Source of the DNA: Pseudomonas bharatica CSV86 | Lineage (GTDB): Bacteria; Pseudomonadota; Gammaproteobacteria; Pseudomonadales; Pseudomonadaceae | Direction: 5' to 3' | DNA: 64,000 bases | NCBI RefSeq assembly: GCF_000319305.2 | Contig: NZ_AMWJ02000001.1 | Coordinates: forward strand, 1-64,000 | Shown here: in pieces, positions 26,007-32,533 of the stretch | Layout of the letters: every line of letters starts with the position of its first letter | How positions within the stretch are numbered: position 1 is the stretch's first letter | The notes under the pieces: model-generated | The model's database searches: none | Told to the model about the DNA's origin: nothing | What the model saw: the letters and a program-made list of their open reading frames with translations, nothing else | Made by a program: the position numbers and the translations under genes

Positions 26007-26813
26007 TCAATGCACTGACCTTTTCCCCGAAGGCAAATGCCCCAACCGCTCCGTCAGCCGCAGTCGCTGGATCGGGTCATCGGTCAGCAGCAATGCATGC
26101 TCCAGGTCATGACGCTCGGCCTGCGGGCAATCCAGATGCTGGTAGAGCGTGGCCCGGGCCAGGTAATCGCTGGCCAGTGGCGCTCCGAGCTCCATTACCC
26201 GCTCGGCATCCCTCAGCGCTGCGATATCGTCGCCGTGGGTCGAATGCAACTGCCGCAGATTGCGCGATAGCCGCTGGATCATCTCCCGTGCACTGGCCGT
26301 TTTCAGATGCTCGGCGGTCAACGGCACTTGCGGGCCGAACTGGCGCCCCAGCAATTCCCGGCAATCGGCCGGATACAAGCGCCGGCCGCCACAGGGATCG
26401 AGCAGATGGTCCGCGCCCGGTACACGCAAAAGAAAATGTCCCGGGAAATTCACCCCTTCCAACGGAATCGACAACCCCCGCGCCAGCTCCAGGCTGAGCA
26501 GGGCCAGGGCCAGCGGCTGGCCGCGACGACGTTGCATGAGTTGATCGAGCAGTGCCGCCTGGGGCCGCAAGGGGTGGTATTCGTCTTCCTGGAAACCCAT
26601 CGAGCACAGCTTGCGCAGCAGTGGCTGGGCCAGCTCGTTCAGCGGCAGCAGCGGCAGGTCATTGCTGACCTCATGCTGCAGCTCGCGCAGCCCGCGCATC
26701 ACCTGCGCCGGATCGACCTTGGCGTCATGCTCGGCAGCCACCCACAATCCGGCTTCGAACAAGGCCGGGGGTATGCGTTCCAGACAGGCCAGGCAGGCGT
26801 GGCGTGGGTTCAT
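26007..26813 (-). CDS. SirB1-family (transglutaminase-like) protein
   Basis: The product has 268 residues. The central segment RRRGQPLALALLSLELARGL and GVNFPGHFLLRV, with LDPCGGR, define the SirB1/transglutaminase-like N-terminal domain. The C-terminal third is helical with TPR-like repeats (YLARATLYQHLDCPQAERHD and following). In many gammaproteobacteria the family gene lies near prmC/hemK; here it is isolated, divergent from the amino-acid dehydrogenase gene. The function is unknown. The ATG at 26813 gives MNPRHACLACLERIPP. Confidence 0.8.
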   Translation of the reverse strand: MNPRHACLACLERIPPALFEAGLWVAAEHDAKVDPAQVMRGLRELQHEVSNDLPLLPLNELAQPLLRKLCSMGFQEDEYHPLRPQAALLDQLMQRRRGQPLALALLSLELARGLSIPLEGVNFPGHFLLRVPGADHLLDPCGGRRLYPADCRELLGRQFGPQVPLTAEHLKTASAREMIQRLSRNLRQLHSTHGDDIAALRDAERVMELGAPLASDYLARATLYQHLDCPQAERHDLEHALLLTDDPIQRLRLTERLGHLPSGKRSVH

Positions 26814-26929
26814 GGCGATCTCCGTCGAGAGCTTCTGTTTTAGCCCTGGCACGGCGTTTCGTCCAGTGCTGCGGCAGCCATCGAGGGCACACCTATACTG
26901 GATGCAGCACTGTTCAAGAGGGGCCGCTG

Positions 26930-27955
26930 ATGTTCGCTCTCATGCAAAGCACCCGCACTCGATCACTGCACCTGTGCACCGACCCGGCCACCGGCCTCAA
27001 GGCGGTGATCGCCATCCACAACGAGCAACTGGGCCCGGCCCTGGGTGGTTGTCGCTACCTGGCCTACCCGGACGACAACAGCGCCATGAGCGATGCCATC
27101 CGCCTGGCCCAGGGCATGACCTACAAGGCCGCCCTGGCCGGCTTGCCGCTGGGCGGGGGCAAGGCGGTGATCATCCGCAATCCCCATGTGGAAAATCGCG
27201 CCGCGCTGTTCGAAGCCTTCGGCCGTTTCATCGAGTCCCTCGAAGGCCGCTATATCACCGCCATCGACAGCGGCACCTCGACCCTCGACATGGACTGCAT
27301 CGCCCAGTCCACCCGGCACGTCACCAGCACCACCCGCGCCGGCGACCCCTCGCCGCATTCGGCGATGGGCGTGTTCGCCGGCATTCGCGCCACGTCCATG
27401 GCACGCCTGGGCAGCGACAACCTGGAGGGCTTGCGAGTGGCCGTGCAAGGGCTGGGCAATGTCGGCTATGCGCTGGCCGAACAGCTGCATGCGGCGGGCG
27501 CCGAGCTGCTGGTCAGCGACCACGACCAGGGCAGGGTGCAACTGGCGATGGAACAATTCGACGCCCAGCCCGTGGCTGCCGAAGCGATGGTAGGCACCCC
27601 TTGCGATATCTTCGCGCCGTGCGGCCTGGGCTCGATCCTCACCGGGCAAAGCGTGATGCAACTGCGCTGTGCGGCGGTGGCCGGCTCGGCCAACAACCAG
27701 CTGACCAGCCTGCAGGTGGCCGACCAACTGGAAAGCCGCGGCATCCTTTATGCGCCGGACTACATCATCAATTCCGGCGGCCTGATCTACGTGGCGCTGA
27801 CCCATCAGGGCCAGCCACTGCCCGACATCACCGCACACCTGGCGCGGATCCCCAGCCGGTTGACCGAGGTGTTCGCCCACGCCCAGGCGGAAAAACGCTC
27901 GCCGGCGCGGGTGGCGGAGCAATTGGCGGAGCGCCTGGTATACGGTAACGCCTAG
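26930..27955 (+). CDS. Leu/Phe/Val dehydrogenase family amino-acid dehydrogenase
   Basis: The product has 341 residues. The catalytic region has LGPALGGCRYL, the catalytic Lys in GMTYKAALAGLPLGGGKAVI and the Asp in AIDSGTS. A Rossmann domain begins at VAVQGLGNVGYALAEQLH (about 180-197). This pattern is that of leucine/phenylalanine/valine dehydrogenases, which reversibly deaminate hydrophobic amino acids with NAD+. The exact substrate is not readable. AAGAGGGG gives a strong RBS, and the gene ends 3 bp before the convergent yebG stop. Confidence 0.9.
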   Translation: MFALMQSTRTRSLHLCTDPATGLKAVIAIHNEQLGPALGGCRYLAYPDDNSAMSDAIRLAQGMTYKAALAGLPLGGGKAVIIRNPHVENRAALFEAFGRFIESLEGRYITAIDSGTSTLDMDCIAQSTRHVTSTTRAGDPSPHSAMGVFAGIRATSMARLGSDNLEGLRVAVQGLGNVGYALAEQLHAAGAELLVSDHDQGRVQLAMEQFDAQPVAAEAMVGTPCDIFAPCGLGSILTGQSVMQLRCAAVAGSANNQLTSLQVADQLESRGILYAPDYIINSGGLIYVALTHQGQPLPDITAHLARIPSRLTEVFAHAQAEKRSPARVAEQLAERLVYGNA

Positions 27956-27958
27956 GGC

Positions 27959-28225
27959 TCACTCCGCGTCCGCAGGTGCCTCGAGCAGTTCGGACAGGGC
28001 ATCCGGCTGGCTCTTGAAGGCCTTGGCGAACACGTCGCGGTTCTTCGCCATGTAGATACCGATGTCATCGACCTGCTGTTCGTCCAGCGACGGCACGGCC
28101 TTCTTCAGGACTTCAGCCAGCATCTCGGCCAGCTCGAGCATCTTGTCGTGACGGTCTGCTTCGGCTTTATCCATGAACAAACGCTCCAGGTCGCGGCTGC
28201 TGCGGTACACCACTTCGACGGCCAT
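27959..28225 (-). CDS. yebG: YebG-family SOS-induced protein
   Basis: The product of 88 residues begins MAVEVVYRSSRDLERLFMDK, the YebG signature, followed by an acidic helical stretch and a C-terminal part of lower conservation. In E. coli YebG is a small DNA-damage-inducible protein of the LexA regulon. Here a near-consensus LexA box lies 42 bp upstream of the start codon, which supports SOS control. The biochemical role is not established. Confidence 0.9.
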   Translation of the reverse strand: MAVEVVYRSSRDLERLFMDKAEADRHDKMLELAEMLAEVLKKAVPSLDEQQVDDIGIYMAKNRDVFAKAFKSQPDALSELLEAPADAE

Positions 28226-28266
28226 TCATCACCTCACGCCTTTTTCGAAATTGAAGGAATACGGAA

Positions 28267-28286
28267 TACTGGGTATTTATACAGTA
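28267..28286. promoter_or_regulatory. LexA box upstream of yebG
   Basis: TACTGGGTATTTATACAGTA matches the LexA consensus TACTG(N10)CAGTA, with CTG and CAG spaced by exactly 10 bases. It lies in the promoter region of minus-strand yebG. Confidence 0.9.
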
Positions 28287-28471
28287 ATCGCCCGGCATTG
28301 GATAGTGGCCTTTTTATAGCCCAGATTTTTGCAGGCGGAGGGTGTGCGGGCGTGCCTTGCGGCAATCGGTCGCCTTCTCAAGCGAGGCCGCTGGCCTTTT
28401 TACTGCATGCAGGCATAGCCGTCATATGCCGGCAGCATCCTTCTTCCAAGCCGTATCGGGGAATTCGCATC

Positions 28472-28942
28472 GTGAACATCAAATGGGCTGAAAAATTGCG
28501 CAAGGGCCTGCATGGCGGGGCCGACTCGCTGGGCAACCTGTGCGTCGAGGCGTTCCACTACCTGGCCCTGTTCGGGATCGGTGCCATCACCGCCTATGCG
28601 GCGGTCGCCACCTTCATCGACATGATCGGCAAGGGCGGGGTCAGCGTCGACGACATCCTGCTGCTGTTCATCTACCTGGAGCTGGGCGCGATGGTGGGGA
28701 TCTATTTCAAGACCAACCACATGCCGATCCGTTTCCTGCTCTATGTGGCGATCACCGCGCTGACCCGCCTGCTGATCGGTGACGTCTCGCACCACAAGGC
28801 ACCCGACGAAGGGCTGCTGTACCTGTGCGGCGGTATCTTGCTGCTGTCGTTCTCGATCCTGGTGGTGCGTTATGCATCGTCGCGCTACCCGTCGAGCCGG
28901 GCGATCGATGCCAGCGGCAAGGATGTGGAGGAAGGCAGGTAG
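28472..28942 (+). CDS. psiE: PsiE-family membrane protein
   Basis: The product has 156 residues with four transmembrane segments and the PsiE features FIYLELGAMVGIYFKTNHMP and LLYVAITALTRLLIGD. The start is a GTG at 28472 with CGGGGA upstream; no in-frame ATG precedes the first conserved residues. PsiE is a phosphate-starvation-inducible membrane protein of E. coli with unknown activity. No clear Pho box was recognised. Confidence 0.87.
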   Translation: MNIKWAEKLRKGLHGGADSLGNLCVEAFHYLALFGIGAITAYAAVATFIDMIGKGGVSVDDILLLFIYLELGAMVGIYFKTNHMPIRFLLYVAITALTRLLIGDVSHHKAPDEGLLYLCGGILLLSFSILVVRYASSRYPSSRAIDASGKDVEEGR

Positions 28943-28960
28943 TTTTGCTTTGTTCTTGAG

Positions 28961-29054
28961 GGCCCTATCGCTGGCAAGCCAGCTCCCACAGGTTCAGCAC
29001 AGATCTTGAGATTTGTGCAGTACCTGTGGGAGCTGGCTTGCCAGCGATGAGGCC
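28961..29054. repeat. REP pair in inverted orientation
   Basis: Two inverted REP cores are separated by a 30-bp spacer that itself contains the short inverted repeat CACAGATCTTGAGATTTGTG. The pair separates psiE from the desaturase operon. Confidence 0.92.
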
Positions 29055-29083
29055 CGCGAAAACAACAGAGAATCCTGCCCTTT

Positions 29084-29124
29084 ATAACCAATCGATCTGC
29101 AAGATTTTCCCGCCTCATTCCACA
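29084..29124 (+). promoter_or_regulatory. Repeated promoter-like motif, copy A (before desaturase gene)
   Basis: The 41-nt sequence starts ATAACCAATCGATCTGCAAG and matches 32433-32473 at 34 of 41 positions without gaps. The block common to both is ATAACCAA, one variable base, then CGATCTGCAAGATTT, a variable base and CCCG. It ends 32 bp before the desaturase start. An ECF sigma gene lies in the same locus, so a sigma-specific promoter is the simplest reading; the ATCTGCAAGAT core is also nearly palindromic, so an operator is possible. Confidence 0.7.
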
Positions 29125-29156
29125 AAGGGGGTATCCGCCATTTCAGGACCCCCTTC

Positions 29157-30098
29157 ATGCCCCATTACCTCGACGACGCCCAGCGCGATGAAGTGCTGCG
29201 CCTGCATGCCAGCTTCCTCGGGCGCAGCGAGTGGCCGACCTGGCTGCTGCTGACAGGGGCCTACGCCGGCTGGTTCGCCCTGTTGCTGGGCAGTTCGTTG
29301 CTCGGCGCCGGGCTCACCACGGTGCTGCTGATCCCGCTGCTGGTGCTCTGGCTGTCTTTGCAACATGAGCTGCTCCACGGCCATCCGACCCGCTTCCTCT
29401 GGCTGAACAAGCTGCTCGGCTACGCGCCGTTCGCCGTCTGGTATCCCTATACCCTGTATCGCGACAGCCATCTGCTCCATCACCGTGACGAAGATCTCAC
29501 CCTGCCGGGCCGCGACCCCGAAAGCCGCTACCTCGGCCAGCAGGCCTGGCAACGCACCCGGAAGACCGACCGGGCCCTGCGCTGGCTCGACAAGACCGTT
29601 CCCGGGCGCCTGCTGACCGGCGCTCCGCAAGCCCTGTTCGGCCTTGCCCGGGAACAACTCACCCGCCTGAAACAGGGTGACCGCCAGGCCTGGCGCATGT
29701 GGCTGACGCACGGTTTCTGCACACTGCTGATGTTTGCCTTCATCGCCAAATACAGCGCCCTGTCCATTGCCCAGTATGTATTCCTGGCCAGCGTGCCGGC
29801 GTTGTCCGTGGCCATGCTGCGATCCTTCTACGAGCACCGTCCCGCCGAACGCCCGGAGCAACGCACTGTCCTCAACGAAGCCGGCTGGCCCTGGACCTGG
29901 CTGTTCCTGCACCTCAACCTGCACCTGGTGCACCACGACCTGCCAGGCCTGCCGTGGTATTTCCTGCCAACCGTCTACCGCCAGCGTCGCGAGCAATGGC
30001 TGGCGCGCAGTGGCGGCTATCTGGTGCACGGCTATGGCGAGCTGATCCGCGCGCACAGCCTGCGTCCCATCGACAGCCCCGAACATCCTTTCGCCTGA
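29157..30098 (+). CDS. Di-iron membrane fatty-acid desaturase / beta-carotene hydroxylase-like protein
   Basis: The product has 313 residues. Three histidine clusters mark a membrane non-haem di-iron enzyme: HELLHGH at 70-76, HLLHH at 105-109 and HLVHH at 256-260. Hydrophobic segments lie at about 28-68, 85-98 and 185-222. The family introduces double bonds or hydroxyl groups into lipid-like substrates. The substrate here is unknown. It is followed 12 bp downstream by the PhnD-like gene and preceded by the motif shared with the TonB receptor, which suggests it modifies something taken up by, or needed for, the receptor system. Confidence 0.85.
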   Translation: MPHYLDDAQRDEVLRLHASFLGRSEWPTWLLLTGAYAGWFALLLGSSLLGAGLTTVLLIPLLVLWLSLQHELLHGHPTRFLWLNKLLGYAPFAVWYPYTLYRDSHLLHHRDEDLTLPGRDPESRYLGQQAWQRTRKTDRALRWLDKTVPGRLLTGAPQALFGLAREQLTRLKQGDRQAWRMWLTHGFCTLLMFAFIAKYSALSIAQYVFLASVPALSVAMLRSFYEHRPAERPEQRTVLNEAGWPWTWLFLHLNLHLVHHDLPGLPWYFLPTVYRQRREQWLARSGGYLVHGYGELIRAHSLRPIDSPEHPFA

Positions 30099-30110
30099 CC
30101 CGGAGTGCCC

Positions 30111-30878
30111 ATGGCCTACGCCGAACTGCTGATGTACGTGGCCCCCTCGCGGGTTCGCGTGGCCAGCGAATCCTGGCTGCAACACACGCTGGACCTGCTT
30201 GGTGCGGTACGTGAGGACGCCATTGCCCTCGACCTGCCCACCCTGTGGCAATCACCGAACCTGCTGTTCGCCCAGACCTGCGGCTACCCGCTGATGACCC
30301 TACTGCGGGGCAAGGTCCGGGTCATTGGCCGCCCGGTCTACGAGCTGCCCCATGCCAGCGCCGGCAACCATTGCAGCCTGCTGGTGGTGCGCGGAGACGA
30401 TCCGCGTTGCGCGCTGGCCGACTTCTTCGACAGCCGCGGCCTGCTCAACAGCCCCGATTCCAATTCCGGCATGAACCTGTTGCGCCATCGCCTCGCGCCC
30501 TTGCAGCGAGACAACCGCTTCTTCTCCGCCATCCAGTACACCGGCGGCCACCGCGACAGCCTCAGGGCTTTGAAGACGGGGCAGGGCGATCTGGCGGCGA
30601 TCGACAGCATCACTTGGGATTACCTTGCCCGCGACCACAGTGAAGAAGTCAGCGGCCTGCGTATCCTCGATGTCAGTGCGCCGAGCCCGACCTTGCCCTT
30701 CATCGGCCCGGCCCACCTCGACGAGCAAGGCGCCGAACGCATCCGCCAAGCGCTGAACCAGACGCTGCCCGCGTTCGCCGAAACCTTGGCGATCCGTGAA
30801 GTCCTGCCTGCCAGCGAAGCCGACTATCAGATCCTGCTCGATTACGAGCGCGATGCCGCTAATTTCAAATTCGAATAA
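30111..30878 (+). CDS. PhnD-like phosphate/phosphonate-binding family protein without signal peptide
   Basis: The product has 255 residues. CGYPLMTLLRGKVRVIGRP, DSNSGMNLLRHRLAP, YTGGHRDSLRALKTGQGDLA and AIDSITWDYL match the PhnD/SsuA-like type II binding fold of phosphonate ABC transporters. No secretion signal is seen at MAYAELLMYVAPSRVRVAS, and no permease or ATPase gene is near, so it may be a cytoplasmic ligand-binding or enzyme-like member. It shares an operon with the desaturase gene (12-bp gap, RBS CGGAG). Confidence 0.8.
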   Translation: MAYAELLMYVAPSRVRVASESWLQHTLDLLGAVREDAIALDLPTLWQSPNLLFAQTCGYPLMTLLRGKVRVIGRPVYELPHASAGNHCSLLVVRGDDPRCALADFFDSRGLLNSPDSNSGMNLLRHRLAPLQRDNRFFSAIQYTGGHRDSLRALKTGQGDLAAIDSITWDYLARDHSEEVSGLRILDVSAPSPTLPFIGPAHLDEQGAERIRQALNQTLPAFAETLAIREVLPASEADYQILLDYERDAANFKFE

Positions 30879-30882
30879 TCGA

Positions 30883-30908
30883 ATGCTTTTTAAATATTTT
30901 TAAAGCAT
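30883..30908. promoter_or_regulatory. AT-rich palindrome between the PhnD-like gene and the sigma gene
   Basis: ATGCTTTTTAAATATTTTTA followed by AAGCAT is a near-perfect palindrome. It begins 5 bp after the PhnD-like stop and ends 70 bp before the ECF sigma start. It may terminate the upstream operon (T-rich) or be an operator for the sigma gene. No standard Fur box was seen in this gap. Confidence 0.5.
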
Positions 30909-30978
30909 AAGCCCTCCCTCTAGCATGGCGTCACCGGACCACCGGACATCTCAAGCAATCCTCCTTCTGGAGTCATTC

Positions 30979-31485
30979 ATGTCCGGTCTCGACCACGCCC
31001 ACCGCGAATACGTGGGCTCGCTGTTCCGCAACCATTACCAGTGGCTGTGCCTGCGCCTGCGCCGGCACCTGGGCGATGGTGGCGCGGAAGATATCGCCGC
31101 CGACACCTTCGTGCAGTTGCTCAGTGCTCCGGTCGCCGAGCCGATCCGCCAGCCACGGGCGCTGTTGACCACCATTGCCCAGCGCCTGATGTACCAGCTC
31201 TGGCGTCGTCGCGACCTGGAGCGCGCCTATCTCGATGCTCTGCACCTGGACGACGAGGCGCAGGCACCTTCGCCGGAAGAATTGGCGCAGATGCTCGAAG
31301 CCCTGCAGATCATCGACGAGCTGCTCGACGGCCTTCCGGCCAAGGTCAAGGCGACCTTCCTGCTGTCCCAGGTCAACGGCCTGACCTACCCGGAAATCGC
31401 CGCGCAACTGGGCATCTCGCAACGCTCGGTGAGCGACTACATGGCCAAGGCCATCCACCGTTGTCTCAAGGCCAGCCTGGAGTGA
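30979..31485 (+). CDS. ECF sigma-70 factor (FecI type)
   Basis: The product has 168 residues. Region 2 includes GGAEDIAADTFVQLL and ALLTTIAQRLMYQLWRRRDL; region 4 is LPAKVKATFLLSQVNGLTYP followed by EIAAQLGISQRSVSDYMAKA. The length and the YQLWRRRDLERAYL linker are typical of FecI-type iron-starvation sigma factors. The ATG at 30979 has TCTGGAG upstream. A FecR gene starts 1 bp after the stop and a TonB receptor follows, forming a standard cell-surface signalling trio. It is expected to transcribe the receptor gene and probably the desaturase operon. Confidence 0.93.
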   Translation: MSGLDHAHREYVGSLFRNHYQWLCLRLRRHLGDGGAEDIAADTFVQLLSAPVAEPIRQPRALLTTIAQRLMYQLWRRRDLERAYLDALHLDDEAQAPSPEELAQMLEALQIIDELLDGLPAKVKATFLLSQVNGLTYPEIAAQLGISQRSVSDYMAKAIHRCLKASLE

Positions 31486-31486
31486 T

Positions 31487-32428
31487 ATGAGCGTCGAACA
31501 GGAACGCCTGCTCGAACAGGCCACCCGCTGGATCGTCCTGCTGCGTTCAGGCCAGGCCAGCGATGCGGAGCGCCAGGCTTTCCTGGCCTGGCGTGCCCGT
31601 GATCCACGCCATGAAGAACTCTGCCTGCGCCTGGAACGCACCCTCGGCGTGTTCCAGGTGCCGATTGCCCAAGGTATCGATGGCGGTGTCCTGCAACGGG
31701 CGCTGGATGCGCCGTCGAGCCGGCGCAAGGTGTTGCAGCGGGCCTTGCTCGGAGCCGGCCTGATGATCGGCGGAAGCTGGAGCCTGACGCCGACATTCGA
31801 CTCGCTGAGTGCTGATTTTTCCACAGGCATCGGCCAGCGCCAGACCGTGCAGCTGGACGACGGCAGCGAACTGGTGCTCAACGCGCAAAGCGCCGCCGAT
31901 GTGCAATTCGACAGCCAGCGCCGCTTGTTGAAATGGCGGGGTGGGGAAGGGTTGCTGCAGGTGGCCGCCGACCGCCGTCCCTTCATCCTGCAAACCAGTG
32001 GTGGCGAGGTGTATGGCCGTGATGCGCGGATTCTCCTGCGTGATCGCGACAGCCAGTGCCGGGTCGGCGCCATGCAGGCGCCGCTGCAGATCGTCACCCG
32101 TGGTGGCGACCGCCTGCAGTTGCAGCCCGGCCAGGAGGTCACTTTCGACCGCTTGCGTTTCGGCAGGGTCCAGGCCCTGCGCAGCGGCGACAGCGCCTGG
32201 GTCAATGGCCTGCTGGAGGTACGCGGCAGCCCGCTGAGCGAAGTGATCGAGGCCCTGCGCCCTTATCGCCATGGGGTGCTGCGCCTCGACCCGGCCATCG
32301 CCGATCTGCGGGTCAGCGGCCTGTACCGCCTCGACCAGAGCGATGTAGTCCTCGAAGCCCTCAGCCGTACCTTGCCGATCCGTATCAATCGGCGCAGCGA
32401 TTACTGGGTCACGCTGACGGCGGCATAA
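31487..32428 (+). CDS. FecR-family anti-sigma regulator
   Basis: The product has 313 residues. A cytoplasmic N-terminal domain (QATRWIVLLRSGQASDAERQ, then FLAWRARDPRHEELC) binds the sigma factor. One transmembrane segment is near 86-101 (RALLGAGLMIGGSWSL). The periplasmic FecR domain has the signature GQRQTVQLDDGSELVLNAQS, followed by a C-terminal STN-like part. It relays the signal from the receptor's N-terminal domain to the sigma factor. Confidence 0.93.
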   Translation: MSVEQERLLEQATRWIVLLRSGQASDAERQAFLAWRARDPRHEELCLRLERTLGVFQVPIAQGIDGGVLQRALDAPSSRRKVLQRALLGAGLMIGGSWSLTPTFDSLSADFSTGIGQRQTVQLDDGSELVLNAQSAADVQFDSQRRLLKWRGGEGLLQVAADRRPFILQTSGGEVYGRDARILLRDRDSQCRVGAMQAPLQIVTRGGDRLQLQPGQEVTFDRLRFGRVQALRSGDSAWVNGLLEVRGSPLSEVIEALRPYRHGVLRLDPAIADLRVSGLYRLDQSDVVLEALSRTLPIRINRRSDYWVTLTAA

Positions 32429-32432
32429 GCCC

Positions 32433-32473
32433 ATAACCAAACGATCTGCAAGATTTCCCCGGCCCGCGCCACA
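32433..32473 (+). promoter_or_regulatory. Repeated promoter-like motif, copy B (before TonB receptor)
   Basis: The 41-nt sequence starts ATAACCAAACGATCTGCAAG and matches copy A (29084-29124) at 34 of 41 positions. It begins 5 bp after the fecR stop and ends 60 bp before the receptor start, a normal place for an ECF-dependent receptor promoter. Confidence 0.7.
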
Positions 32474-32533
32474 CCCTTCCCGCAAGCGTTGCCGAGGGAG
32501 CAGCGCGGTTTGGATTCCGTGGGGGGAATCGTT

